In this document: positions 52,101-62,507 of the stretch, in pieces
Layout: the number at the start of each line of letters is the position of its first letter
Position numbering within the stretch: position 1 is the first letter of the stretch
Assembly (NCBI GenBank): GCA_028583605.1
Contig: CM053327.1
Location: forward strand, 23,423,629-23,487,628
From: Dastarcus helophoroides
Taxonomy: Eukaryota > Arthropoda > Insecta > Coleoptera > Bothrideridae
DNA length: 64,000 bases
Direction of reading: 5' to 3'
The notes under the pieces: model-generated
What the model saw: only the letters and a program-made list of their open reading frames with translations
What the model was told of the DNA's origin: nothing
Database searches by the model: none
Program-made: the position numbers and the translations under genes

Positions 52101-53095
52101 TAATATCCACTTTATTACCAAACTAAACTCGGAACACTACAACTGAATAATGAACTCACTTATTTACTTCTAACTACTAACTCACTAATTACACTGACTG
52201 ACTCTACCTAACTGACTCGAGGGAAAGGCGACCGCCTTATATAGTTTTGGCTCCCAGGTTCTAGAAAAATCCAGCAGTTAAGGCTTATTGTTTGCCGAAA
52301 TTTCTGGAACGCTTATCTGCCGTTTGCTTCGTTATCGCGGCCGCTTTCCCCTTATCAGAGCTTTCTAGAAAATGTTCTTACGTACTAAATTCTATAATTT
52401 ACATTTCGCTACAATAACAAATAATTTCAATTAAATGTTCTGTAATGAGACAGTATGAATGTGCTAAAAATTGAAAATATTAACAAATATAACCATAAAC
52501 CGGTTTCGGCCTTCCTTGGCCTAACCAATTTGGTACGGTCACTGTAAACACTTCCAACTGTTAGTTGCAAATCAGCCACATAAATATCCAACGGATACGA
52601 GCTCCATTTAGTAAATTGTAACTGACTTTTAATTGTATCGTACAAGGAATATTTTGGTACATGCTAATTGAAGCTGAGAATTACAATCAAAAGTATAATA
52701 ATGTCGATCAGTGAATTCTTATTAAGAAGCATATAACAAACCATTCCTAGGCATTTTTCCAAATCTGTTCCAGTAACCAACACTTGTTTTGTCCACTGAG
52801 AAATATTTCTAGCGAGTTTTAAGACGTTTACTCTTGGTGAAGATAATAGTATTACTCTTGAAGTATCCCTGTTTTGAGCTGCAGTAGTTAATATTTGTTT
52901 AATAAAGACTACGTGATCTTGAGGTTGTTGAATTATTAATTCCCTCGCAAGTTCCTGAAATTTAGAGAAGAATTATTTTCAATACTCAATTCAGTCATTC
53001 TAACGAACATTAAATAACTCATATATGCGATGTTTCTCCATATATGGAATTTGCCACGGAGGTATTTGTAATGGTCTCTTCGTTTTATCTAGCAT
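40133..53095 (-). CDS. AK8: Adenylate kinase 8 (AK8), 8 exons, complete, with degenerate P-loops
   Basis: AK8 family proteins carry two adenylate-kinase-like domains and are associated with motile cilia and flagella. In transcript order the exons are 53095-53009, 52954-52742, 50586-50493, 44008-43818, 43655-43481, 43371-43143, 40622-40460 and 40399-40133. The phases are consistent and give 472 aa (human AK8 479). The N-terminus has IPPWQIPYMEKHRIYELF and LIIQQPQDHVVFIKQIL. Domain 1 then shows RVILLSSPRVNVLK, where Walker A should be, and RLGWILVD. Domain 2 shows RVVIIGPRGSGRKCQAKLL (from about residue 227), LKKGWVLTGYP and KRVDIVTG. The Walker A Gly-rich loop is absent in domain 1. In domain 2 it reads GPRGSGRK, with Arg where the catalytic Lys is expected. 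A Cys/Pro-rich tail ends the protein. Intron 4 (43817-43656) requires a GC-AG donor. Introns 2, 3 and 6 are full of mobile elements and simple array. Confidence 0.93.
40800..43130. repeat. Degenerate AAATTTCGA-type simple-sequence array in AK8 intron 6
   Basis: For over 2 kb the sequence is built of variants of AAAATTTCGA / TCGAAATTTT, AAGTCGAAATTT and their complements, at irregular 10-35-base spacing, with no longer unit that repeats exactly. The same texture recurs at 3830-4130, 10500-10620, 11690-11900 and 63780-64000. No open frame or element ends are visible. It looks like a decayed short-period satellite scattered through introns and intergenic DNA. Confidence 0.6.
45848..48624 (+). 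mobile_element. Pogo-like DNA transposon, 2777 bp, TA target duplication, apparently intact
   Basis: The ends are GGGGAAACCCGTTCAAAGTG at 45848 and, on the complementary strand from 48624, GGGGAAACCCGGGTAAAGTG. The first 11 bases are identical and the match continues with a few differences. TA immediately flanks each end (45846-45847 and 48625-48626), as expected for the Tc1/mariner/pogo superfamily. Further CAAAGTGGATA motifs occur near 48425, on the complementary strand near 48410, and at 45868, and may be subterminal transposase-binding sites (inference). It carries one long uninterrupted transposase frame and an AATAAA at 48524. It sits inside the larger inverted-repeat element, so it is the younger insertion. 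Confidence 0.88.
46296..48287 (+). CDS. Pogo/Tigger-like transposase with C-terminal PHD-like finger, 663 aa
   Basis: This is the transposase of the surrounding element; it would bind the element's ends and cut and rejoin DNA through a DDE catalytic site. I chose ATG 46296 because it directly follows a TTTTTTGCAG splice acceptor. An in-frame upstream ATG at 46263 would add 11 hydrophobic residues. A donor AAGAG|GTAGGC near 46057 could complete a 5' UTR intron. Residues 14-51 form a psq-type HTH (WSKDAMQTAINLC ... TLYRHVK), and residues 66-135 a CENP-B-like second HTH. The catalytic core has D179 (YNMDETG), D289 (LLLLDNHESH) and D325 (HKMQPMDVAVYG), spaced DD35D. A Ser/Pro-rich linker and a Lys-rich segment (about 545-610) follow. 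The final 52 residues carry Cys/His pairs of a PHD-type finger (CIFCGE, WIQCSICTQCCHEEC, FVWDNC). The last pair has Trp where a zinc-binding Cys is usual. No stop or shift interrupts it. Confidence 0.9.
   Translation: MVNRYKRTTAQGAWSKDAMQTAINLCKAGESIKGTAKKYGLAYATLYRHVKSGIASPQLGRFRPIFTEDQEIEMATYLQNMDAVFFGLTRDEFMSLAFEYAQRNNLQYPENWYKNKKAGEEWLRRFLSRHTNLTLRTPESTSVARAKGFNRREVGHFYENLESAIEKNNIEASRLYNMDETGISTTSNKPPKVLSVKGKKQVGMIASAERGQLTTVIGCCNTAGSFLPPFLIFARKKMQPRLLDGSPPGTQGTCTPNGWTSGEVFLNWLYFFVDQVRPRADKKVLLLLDNHESHKYFPALEYAIKNNVVILSLAPHTTHKMQPMDVAVYGPLKTHFEREVNIFQKSHPGRIINQYDVSRLLAPAFLKAAVAINAVHGFERPGIWPVNKHAFGDEHFAPAEVLAGTSNLNTQDETLPPLEIIDLPTSVVQASPSIETHDEPIPASMANATQQSDSIINPIQEKNSQILVSINPLPVSSSNEVLGQSQSQDDVNIKEGLCIPTGSATTKETQGNDVPVTSPEPGCSKTYYSPLVLKPIPQPAKLTTLRKRKLQRSTILTSSPAKEEQKQKFENAKKTIKKTADKKTVKLKISAKKMKKSAKDNKKQKKIKKFDDIICIFCGEMYIEEDDQPTENWIQCSICTQCCHEECSAFKGSDNFVWDNCNY
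51129..51502 (+). repeat. Solo-type LTR, forward copy of an inverted pair
   Basis: A 374-bp sequence starting TGTAACGCAATG and ending GCCCATAACA, with retroviral TG...CA ends. It contains a TATA-like TATAAAAG at 51325 and an AATAAA at about 51445, in the order expected of U3-R-U5. It matches 52054-52413 in reverse complement (shared: GGCAGATAAGCGTTCCAGAAATTT, in part CCGCGATAAC, GGGAGCCAAAACTAT). It lies in AK8 intron 2. No 5-bp target duplication pairs it with the other LTR. Confidence 0.8.
51503..52053. other. 551-bp internal segment between the two inverted LTRs
   Basis: Both edges, read away from their own LTR, start with ATATTCAA-like sequence (AATATTCAAAGTAGG on the left; TTATATTCAACATACC on the right, complementary strand). 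This suggests that each LTR keeps a little of its own internal leader. No gag, protease or reverse-transcriptase frame is present. Confidence 0.5.
52054..52413 (-). repeat. LTR, reverse copy of the inverted pair
   Basis: Read on the minus strand it begins TGTAGCGAAATGTAAAT and ends AAGCCCGTAACA, about 360 bp. It has a TATATAAGG box (plus-strand complement near 52236-52244) and a TAATAAAG signal near 52107-52115. It is clearly the same family as 51129-51502, but with substitutions and small indels, so the two are not a freshly integrated identical pair. Confidence 0.8.
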
Positions 53096-53513
53096 ATTTA
53101 TTTAGTTTATGTATAATGTTGTATAAGTGTAATTTTAGTGACTGTTTAATATAAATTAAATGTCAAATTTTCTATAGAAAAGCCTCTCTATGATCTAGAG
53201 AAGAATCATTAGCTCATAAAATGAAAAACCTTAAATTAGATCACCAAAGAATGGTTTTTTATACTACTATTATTTATTACATTGTATTGCTAACAGGGCG
53301 TCAATAGACTGCTATGAAGGGCGCTGTTGCTGTTGGACGACACTTGATTTGTCTTCTCTGTTACATTTCAAGTGAGCAACTGTTCTTTGAATATTGTTTT
53401 GTTATTAGGTCTCCTTGTCTGACCAGCATATGATGAATTGCAATTGTTGTAACTTATTTCATAGATTCCTGATATTTCAAGCTTATGTAATTTGCCTGGG
53501 TTACTCTGTAATT

Positions 53514-54027
53514 CAGTGGTGCCCCACTCGCAACTCGCGTGCAACATGTGGCTCCTGGTAACTTTTGATGGGGGCCCCCGTTACCACGTTCAGTGCTGGC
53601 TCACATTGGGTGTAGTTGCATAGACTGGTCGATTTCAGAACGACAGCGACTGTGAATGTTCCAAACATATCCTCATTCGCATAACTAAAGTGCTAACATA
53701 ACCCAATTTATAAATCAAAAAACATGACGAACCTATGCGGCGAATGTAATGCTGTAAATTTTTGCATGACGTACCGGTGCGTCATCAACACTGAACGTGT
53801 TAACTAGGAAGAAATATTGTTAGGTTTTCGGGGTTCAGAGTTTTTTAGGTATCACATTTTAAGTTCTGATAGTGTTTTTATTTTTTAGTTTTCACCATTG
53901 TGCTTTATGACTTGCTAGTGTTAAATGAAATAAAGATGTTGTTTTAGTCAAGCCGTTATAATGTGGCTCACCTACAGTTTTTAATTTGTATTTTGGCTCC
54001 AATTCGCTAAAAGGTTGAGCAACACTG
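53514..54027. mobile_element. Putative hAT-type non-autonomous element, 514 bp
   Basis: The left end is CAGTGGTGCCCCACTCGC. The right end, on the other strand, is CAGTGTTGCTCAACCTTTT, a form very typical of hAT ends. The flanks are CTGTAATT (53506-53513) and CTGTAGAC (54028-54035), which agree in five of eight positions, consistent with a decayed 8-bp duplication. The subterminal parts share a further ATGTGGCTC motif. There is no transposase frame. Confidence 0.55.
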
Positions 54028-54068
54028 CTGTAGACTATTACCGGATGTGTAATCAGTCCTTTAAGTAT

Positions 54069-54465
54069 GCATAGTGAATCATAAGTAGCCGAACTACCAA
54101 CAGTTGAAACACAAACGCTTAGCCAAGCGGATGTTCCCTAGTATGGTCCCAGAAGGTAAAGATTCTAATGCACAGACTAATAGGTTTGAACATTGATCAG
54201 ATTGAGAGTTTGGAAACCAAAGAACGATTTCCATCTTGTTAGATATCGTCAGTTTAGCTTATTATATATATTACCTGAATGGTAACAAATATTCCGGCAA
54301 ATAGATACTGTAGAATATTCTTTAATTTTTAGTAAATACTAAATACTAAATAGTTGCATTCTCCCTGCATACGACACTTGTTGAAGTTGTCCACAGTTTC
54401 TCTATGGACCAATAGGCGACGGTTCTTAGAAGTTACACGAAGGACATTCGTTGATTCTACTCATG
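54069..54465. repeat. Modular dispersed repeat, copy 2 (order A-B-inverted C)
   Basis: Block A is at about 54069-54190 (GAACTACCAACAGTTGAAAC). Block B is at about 54190-54315 (GAACATTGATCAGATTGAGAG through TTCCGGCAAATAGATACTG). Block C is at about 54360-54465, where CCACAGTTTCTCTATGGACC is the reverse complement of the block at 14640-14665. Thus C is flipped relative to the 14.5-kb copy. Confidence 0.6.
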
Positions 54466-56519
54466 TGTTGTAATTTTTCAATACTCCATTTATTTTGTTT
54501 CTAATTTCCGGATAATAAAGCAATTTTACGATTACTCCAGGGTTACCATCATTATTGCATAATCTACACAGCCAATAATAGTCTAAAGAATAATCCAGAA
54601 TGTTCCGTAATGAAATTTGACCTAACTTAATCTCTCAAAAGGCAAGACATTCTACGGCAAACGCGAGATATTCAGTATTTTATCGTTGATTGAATGTACT
54701 GAATATATTCAGTAAGTGATTTTATCAATAATCGTCCCACCTAAATTAGAACATCTGACTTAGACCATAGTTAACTTCTAGTCGTCAAGATAATCATAGA
54801 GAAGGATAGTGTCAACTCTGTGATCTGTATTTTGAGAGCGGCCGCCCTTCCTAGGTTCCTGAAGTATTACCATTAAAGTAGACATCTGCATTATCGGTCG
54901 CAGCAATATTGCGTATCGGCTGTCAATTTGAATTGAAAATTTAATTCAAATTTCATTTACATTTAAAATTGTTTTGAAATTTCCATTCACTTGCATTGCA
55001 TCAATATACTTAACGTCAAAATGAATGGAAACTTCAAACCAATTTTCGGTTATAGGGGTAAAAAATAAATTGTCGCTTGAAATAATTTTTTTATTAAATA
55101 CACTTTTATTTGATTGCTATTAATAAGGGTAAAACTATCCTGATGAAAAACTAATTTGGAATACACACTTCCTGTTACATATGCATTTTTATGTCGTACC
55201 GATTTAGTTTTTTTATATACAAGATGTTCTGAACAGAGTATTCAAAATTTCAGAACTGATAAAGTCAAATATTAAAAAAAAAGAAAACCTTATAGTTTGT
55301 CTTCGAAATACTTCAATAGGACCTACAGTCCTTGTAGGATACTAAAGTATGTTTAAGCAATTCATAAGAATGTTTCGAAGCTCCTAAATCTACACAAACT
55401 TTGTCATAAAATAAGTCTCGAGGTAGAGCCATTACATACAGCATGTAAACAATGATTGGTGATTTTAGTACGCCTCTACTTTAATTTTTGAAAATATGGG
55501 AATTCATCGTATAATGGTACAGAACGAATAACTGACCTTAAAGTTGATATTTTGCAATTATGTTTAAGCAGGCTTGTGAATTTTAGAAATTATTTCTCTT
55601 GGTGCTTCAAAACATCATACTTATCTTAGGATTAAATGGATCTTAATGAGTAGCATTTTAATAAGTTACTGGTCAAACTCACAGGATCGTTGCAATCTGA
55701 AAGTTCAAATGTCATATAAACATTGCTTGTATTAACATTAACGTTAACAGATTTACTCAAATTTCCTGAACTTGTGATGAAATATAGTCTTCTTTTGCAT
55801 GAAGCTTTGAGAGAAACCTATCCAAAACACAAGACGTAGAATCTACGCCATTGGAGAGTTGATTATAATTCTCATTCAGAATTTAGGACAATCAATTATT
55901 TAGTGAACCTTTACATTACTGATCTTCGTATGTCTTTCCTAAGTGTAACTTTCTGAAACACTTACCTTTACATTTTTACACTTTTTAAAACTATTTACAT
56001 TTCGTATGCAAGTAGTACATTTCTTTAGAAGATGGCTGCCAAACATGAATTTTATTGTTTACGTTCTCAAGCGCCGCCGCTGGCAAATTTAGAAAATATA
56101 ATCAACGATAGTTCAAGAACCTGCATGGGATGGCGCTACAAACAGTATATTTGAAACCCCCGAAGACAATACTACATCGTATATTCGGGAAAATGATGGA
56201 AAGTTATTTCTGATTTGTAGTTCATATAAACAAATCATCTGTCAGTGTCATAATAGGGCGCCTGCGTTTTAATATGCGTGGTTTTGGTTTTGAGGTTCGT
56301 TGCGTTGTAGTGTATGCATGTCGATTTTCTAAATCATAAATATATATAAGAAATATTGAAAATACTTTTCGAAAGTTTTGTGGTAAAACCAAACTCTCTT
56401 GTAAGCTTTCTCCTAAGGGAGGTTAAAATTCGGAGTGAGTAATAACAGTAATAAATACCATTCAAATACTAAAGGTTACCTACTCTTTCTAATGATTTAT
56501 TGATAAATTTGGTACAAAG

Positions 56520-58868
<2,349 letters not shown>

Positions 58869-61039
58869 TGTTTTTAAATACCTCTTAAGTAACTGAAATA
58901 TTTTAATTTATTTTGCGATTCGGCAAACAGTATGTGAACAAAATTTTGGCTTTAAATATAAGTTCAAGTTGTTTGATTTATGTATGTATATAGATCATTT
59001 AAGCTATTTTTGTACATTTCATTCTTCGCAGATGTTTTACATTCAGACTGTATTAACACAAAACTTATTAAATTTTTTAAATAAATGAATTTTTTATTTC
59101 TTAGATTTTGAATTTTAAATGGTTAATAAATCAACTTAAGTGGTTAAATCACAAGTCACACCCCAAGAAGTGGTTTTAATAAATTAAATATTGGACTCTT
59201 TCATCACTTTAACTTTCTTTAAAAAACATTATTTTGAATTCCAAGTATCAGAAAAAAATAGAAAGTTCATCTTTAAACTCATCATTCACATCCAGTTTTC
59301 TTTCAAAGCTACTCCTAATGTAACCATACTTTATGTCACAGATTTGACAAAAAATCTTGCTTATCAGATTGTGCTTCCCATATATGATCAGGTACAGTGG
59401 TTGTAAATCAAATATTCTGTTCAGTGGTAAGTTTTTGCTTTCTTAATATTGAGTTTTAATTTAAAATAGAAATTTCCATCTGTTCTCTTTATTTTGACCG
59501 TAAAAATGTAGATTTGTTGCAATTTTTCCATAAGTAATAAATACAACATAAGTGTACTTTATTTGAAGGCACTCACAAGTGGTAGTTAATTAGGATATTA
59601 TTGTGAGCTTAAAAATGCGATAAATCGTAGTCTTTTTACATTAAATCGATAATTTTAATAATAATCACTCGTGTCATGAGGTGCGCGGGTTCTTTAGAAC
59701 TAGGCGCCACAGAAAAACTAGCAACCTTCATATTAACGAAAATATTTTAATTTATTTTATTTCTATTCTGATTGATCCCGTAGTATTATTTGAGGAAAAA
59801 TATTCTTACACATTTAACTTTTTGTATTTTAAATTACTGAATAATTCAGCATTTTAATTTAACCACTAGATCACTGTTTCCCAAAGTGGGGTACAAGAAG
59901 AGTTTGGTAGGGTATGCATTGCAACATGTGTATTCGGTTTTAACAGAAAAAGTTCTGAAATAAATCCTGCCTTTTACAACATAATTATGTTAAGTTGCTT
60001 TTTCAGCATTTGTATGCATTAAGTCGAAAAAAAAAGAACAGATTATTGGACGTTGAACCGCATCAGATTAAAATTAACAACCATGGAACCGAATTCTGTC
60101 ATCTCAGAAGAAACAATTTCATCCTCATTGATTTAAATAAATGTTATTTTTAGTATAACTTATTTATATTTTATATGAATACTTTTGTCTTCTATTATTT
60201 TGTGTATGTACCAAAAAAAAAACAAAGAATATTTTGATTGTTATTAAAATACATCCAGTTTTTTGCAAGGAGTACTCAGCGTTACAAAAATTAGAGAAAG
60301 GGTACACATACGCAAAAGTTTGGGAAACAAACAACGATGGGATTTTTTTAACACGTAGATTAATTTAAGTGTAGCAGGAAAAACAAGCTGTTCCTGATTA
60401 ACTATTAGTTCATTCCATATGTTCAAATTAAAAAAAAGATTTAGTTTGTTATAGATAAGTTCAACTAAATAGACATGCTTTTGATGACCTAGTCTGGCGT
60501 TTCCCACATCAAGGGTCGCCTCCCGACACCGGCCACAAAAATAAAATACAGTCTCGGAACATAGTCACAAATGCTTAATATTTTTACAATAAGAGTTGAA
60601 AAATCTTTTAAAGGCATGGTTTCCCTAAAGCCGTGCGCGGTCGCGCTTGACGGCGACCCCCAGACTCCTACTGCTGCTCTTGTGAAAATCATTATATACA
60701 ACTTGGTAGAATGTTTATATTTCTAGAGGTAATAAGCACGCGTCTGTGGGCCGCTGCCAAACGTGGACGCCGTGGACAGCTTCAGTGAAACCCTACCTTT
60801 GGTGGGTTATGAAAGGGAAGTATAAGAACAACTTTGCCACGGAAAAAAAATTGAGACCGGTTGATCTACTCTATGGTAAAAGAAATAACTTCACACTAAA
60901 ATAAATACACAGAATTTGTTTTATTTAAATTGTAAAAATTACAATAGATAATAATCTGTAATATAAAAAAATGTTATCTTTTCTTGTTACTAGTATTAAA
61001 CTGGAACAAATGAAAACAGCAAATAAATAAAATTGAAAA
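58869..61039. other. Intergenic region between convergent wds and C1orf131-like gene
   Basis: The first ~220 bases are wds 3' UTR with AATAAA at 59080. An element-like segment at about 59872-60330 has ends TGTTTCCCAAAGTGGGGTAC and, on the other strand, TGTTTCCCAAACTTTTGC, a hAT-like (CAGTGTTTCCC-type) pattern. The left end reads CACTG rather than CAGTG, and no 8-bp duplication is clear. At 60490-60790 is a GC-rich patch (AGTCTGG...GGTCGCC and, inverted, GGCGACCCCCAGACT), probably another repeat end pair. No gene is supportable. Confidence 0.4.
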
Positions 61040-62507
61040 TTAAGGTTCATTATGTAGGCCTACCTTAACTTTACCATATACATCAAGTAAATCTCCTTTA
61101 TTTTTCCTTCGTTTTCTGTCAAAGCTTTTTCCTTTTGCTGTTGATTTGCCTATACTATTTTTACCCAATTGCTGCAAAAGTATTCTTGATTTTTCTTTGT
61201 TATTTTCCTTTCTTTTCTCTTCTATTAATTCCTTGTAGTTTTTGTACTTATTTTTTGGCGGTTTGGCACCTGAAATGATAAATCTTAAATAATGAAACAC
61301 CAAATCTTATTCACCTCTTTATTCATCTACTATTAAAGTCCATTTAATATGTTAAGTATTTTCGCCTGTCAAATCTTACGCAACAAAGCAGTTTTGAAGT
61401 ATATGAGGAAATTTCACAAAAAAAAATGATAAAACAAACTTAAAAAAATATTAAGGAATACATGTGAATTGGTGATTATTGTTCCAACTGCGTTGACAAA
61501 CAAACCGAATCTTGTTTTTAAATAAAAGTAATAAAAAAGATGGTAGTGTTTTAGTGAACCATTATTTTATTGGCAAGCTATTTTACTTGAACCCTCCACA
61601 TTTGCAAAACATATATTCAGGATTGATAGCCACACATAAAAGAAGTATTTTTTATATTAACCTAGTTTCTGAAGGTTAAATGGCCCTTTTGTGGCAAATT
61701 AACTTTATCAAATATGCTAATCACAACTGAAATTGCAGCAAGGTAGCTTTATGCCGTCATGTAACAAATGTTTTTTTTTTAACTTTATACTACATTCGAA
61801 AGGTAATAAATAATAAAGCATATAAGTCTTAATAGTATATTCTATGATAGTGTTAGAGAAAAATAATTTATAGGTTTAGATATTTACCAAATTTATGGAA
61901 CAAAAAAATGAACAATTCAGTTGAAGAGATTTTCAAAACATGTAACTTTTAGTGCATACGTTATCAAAGTATTTTACATTAACGACTTTGAATAATCTCT
62001 GTTACTATGTGAACTAGAGAAAATATAAAACATTTACCAAAATAAATAGCATTCTTTTTTCACAACAATGTTAGTAGTGTAATGGTTTTCTGAGGAAATA
62101 CATATAATCTCAAATATCTCAAAACTTGTCAACTGCGGCATAATGTAGTCGATTACACATGATCTTTAACAATAAATTCCGTCGACCTACCGGTCATTCT
62201 GTATGAACAATGACACATTTTCAAATTTGAGCATTACATACATACCTAATTTAATTGCTAACTGCATTTTTGCCTCTGTTTTTTTACTACTCTCCAATCC
62301 ATTCATACTAAATTTTATAACTTCCTGCTTAGCTTTTTTTACGTTAAAGCTGTCCATGTTGTCTTGATTTGCATCTGTCTTGTTATGAACGTTCTTCTGT
62401 GAAGATATCTTTGGTTTATGCGATTTATATTCCACAACTGCAAAATTTGAGATTTTCTTGATTGAAGAAGCTTTAGTAGGGACAAAAGCTGGATCAGTTT
62501 CTTCCAT
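61040..62507 (-). CDS. C1orf131-like protein (DUF4602 family), 2 exons
   Basis: The exons are 62507-62246 and 61269-61040, joined in phase 1 by a GT-AG intron (LG|GAKPPKNKYKNYKEL), giving 163 aa. The vertebrate relative C1orf131 is a small basic nucleolar protein found in the small-subunit processome that assembles pre-40S ribosomes (knowledge of the family). The key evidence is the C-terminal block: KMQLAIKLGAKPPKNKYKNY, then a Lys/Glu-rich helix (EEKRKENNKEKSR) and a basic tail KSFDRKRRKNKGDLLDVYGK. This matches the DUF4602 signature of (A/V)..LGAKPPKK.Y.NYK and a terminal RKRRK. The N-terminal half (METDP-like start, Lys/Ser-rich) is unconserved. The human protein is longer (~290 aa), so an upstream exon cannot be excluded, although ATG 62507 is in good context and nothing convincing lies upstream. 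Confidence 0.78.

Larger units (their letters stand above)
53096..56519. other. Intergenic region between divergent AK8 and wds
   Basis: Contains the promoter ends of both genes plus repeats: the putative hAT-type element at 53514-54027 and the modular repeat at 54069-54465. About 54466-56200 is AT-rich with no supportable gene. At 56250-56330 there is a GC-richer segment (GGGCGCCTGCG, GAGGTTCGTTGCGTTG) that may be the transcription start area of wds, and the sequence from about 56390 to 56519 is probably 5' UTR. No TATA box or initiator was assigned. Confidence 0.4.

Noticed and set aside
52427..52645. Minus-strand frame (YDTIKSQLQFTKWSSYPLDIYVADLQL...) lying between AK8 exons 2 and 3, considered as an extra AK8 exon.
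   Set aside because: AK8 exons 2 and 3 join directly in phase and give the expected protein length. Inclusion with the only plausible donor (ACCG|GTTTAT) breaks the frame. The GGCCGAAACCGG stretch in it is shared with a repeat at 1.16 kb.
59872..60330. TGTTTCCCAAA-ended segment as a firm hAT element.
   Set aside because: The left end is CACTG rather than CAGTG and no 8-bp duplication could be matched, so it is mentioned only in the intergenic entry.
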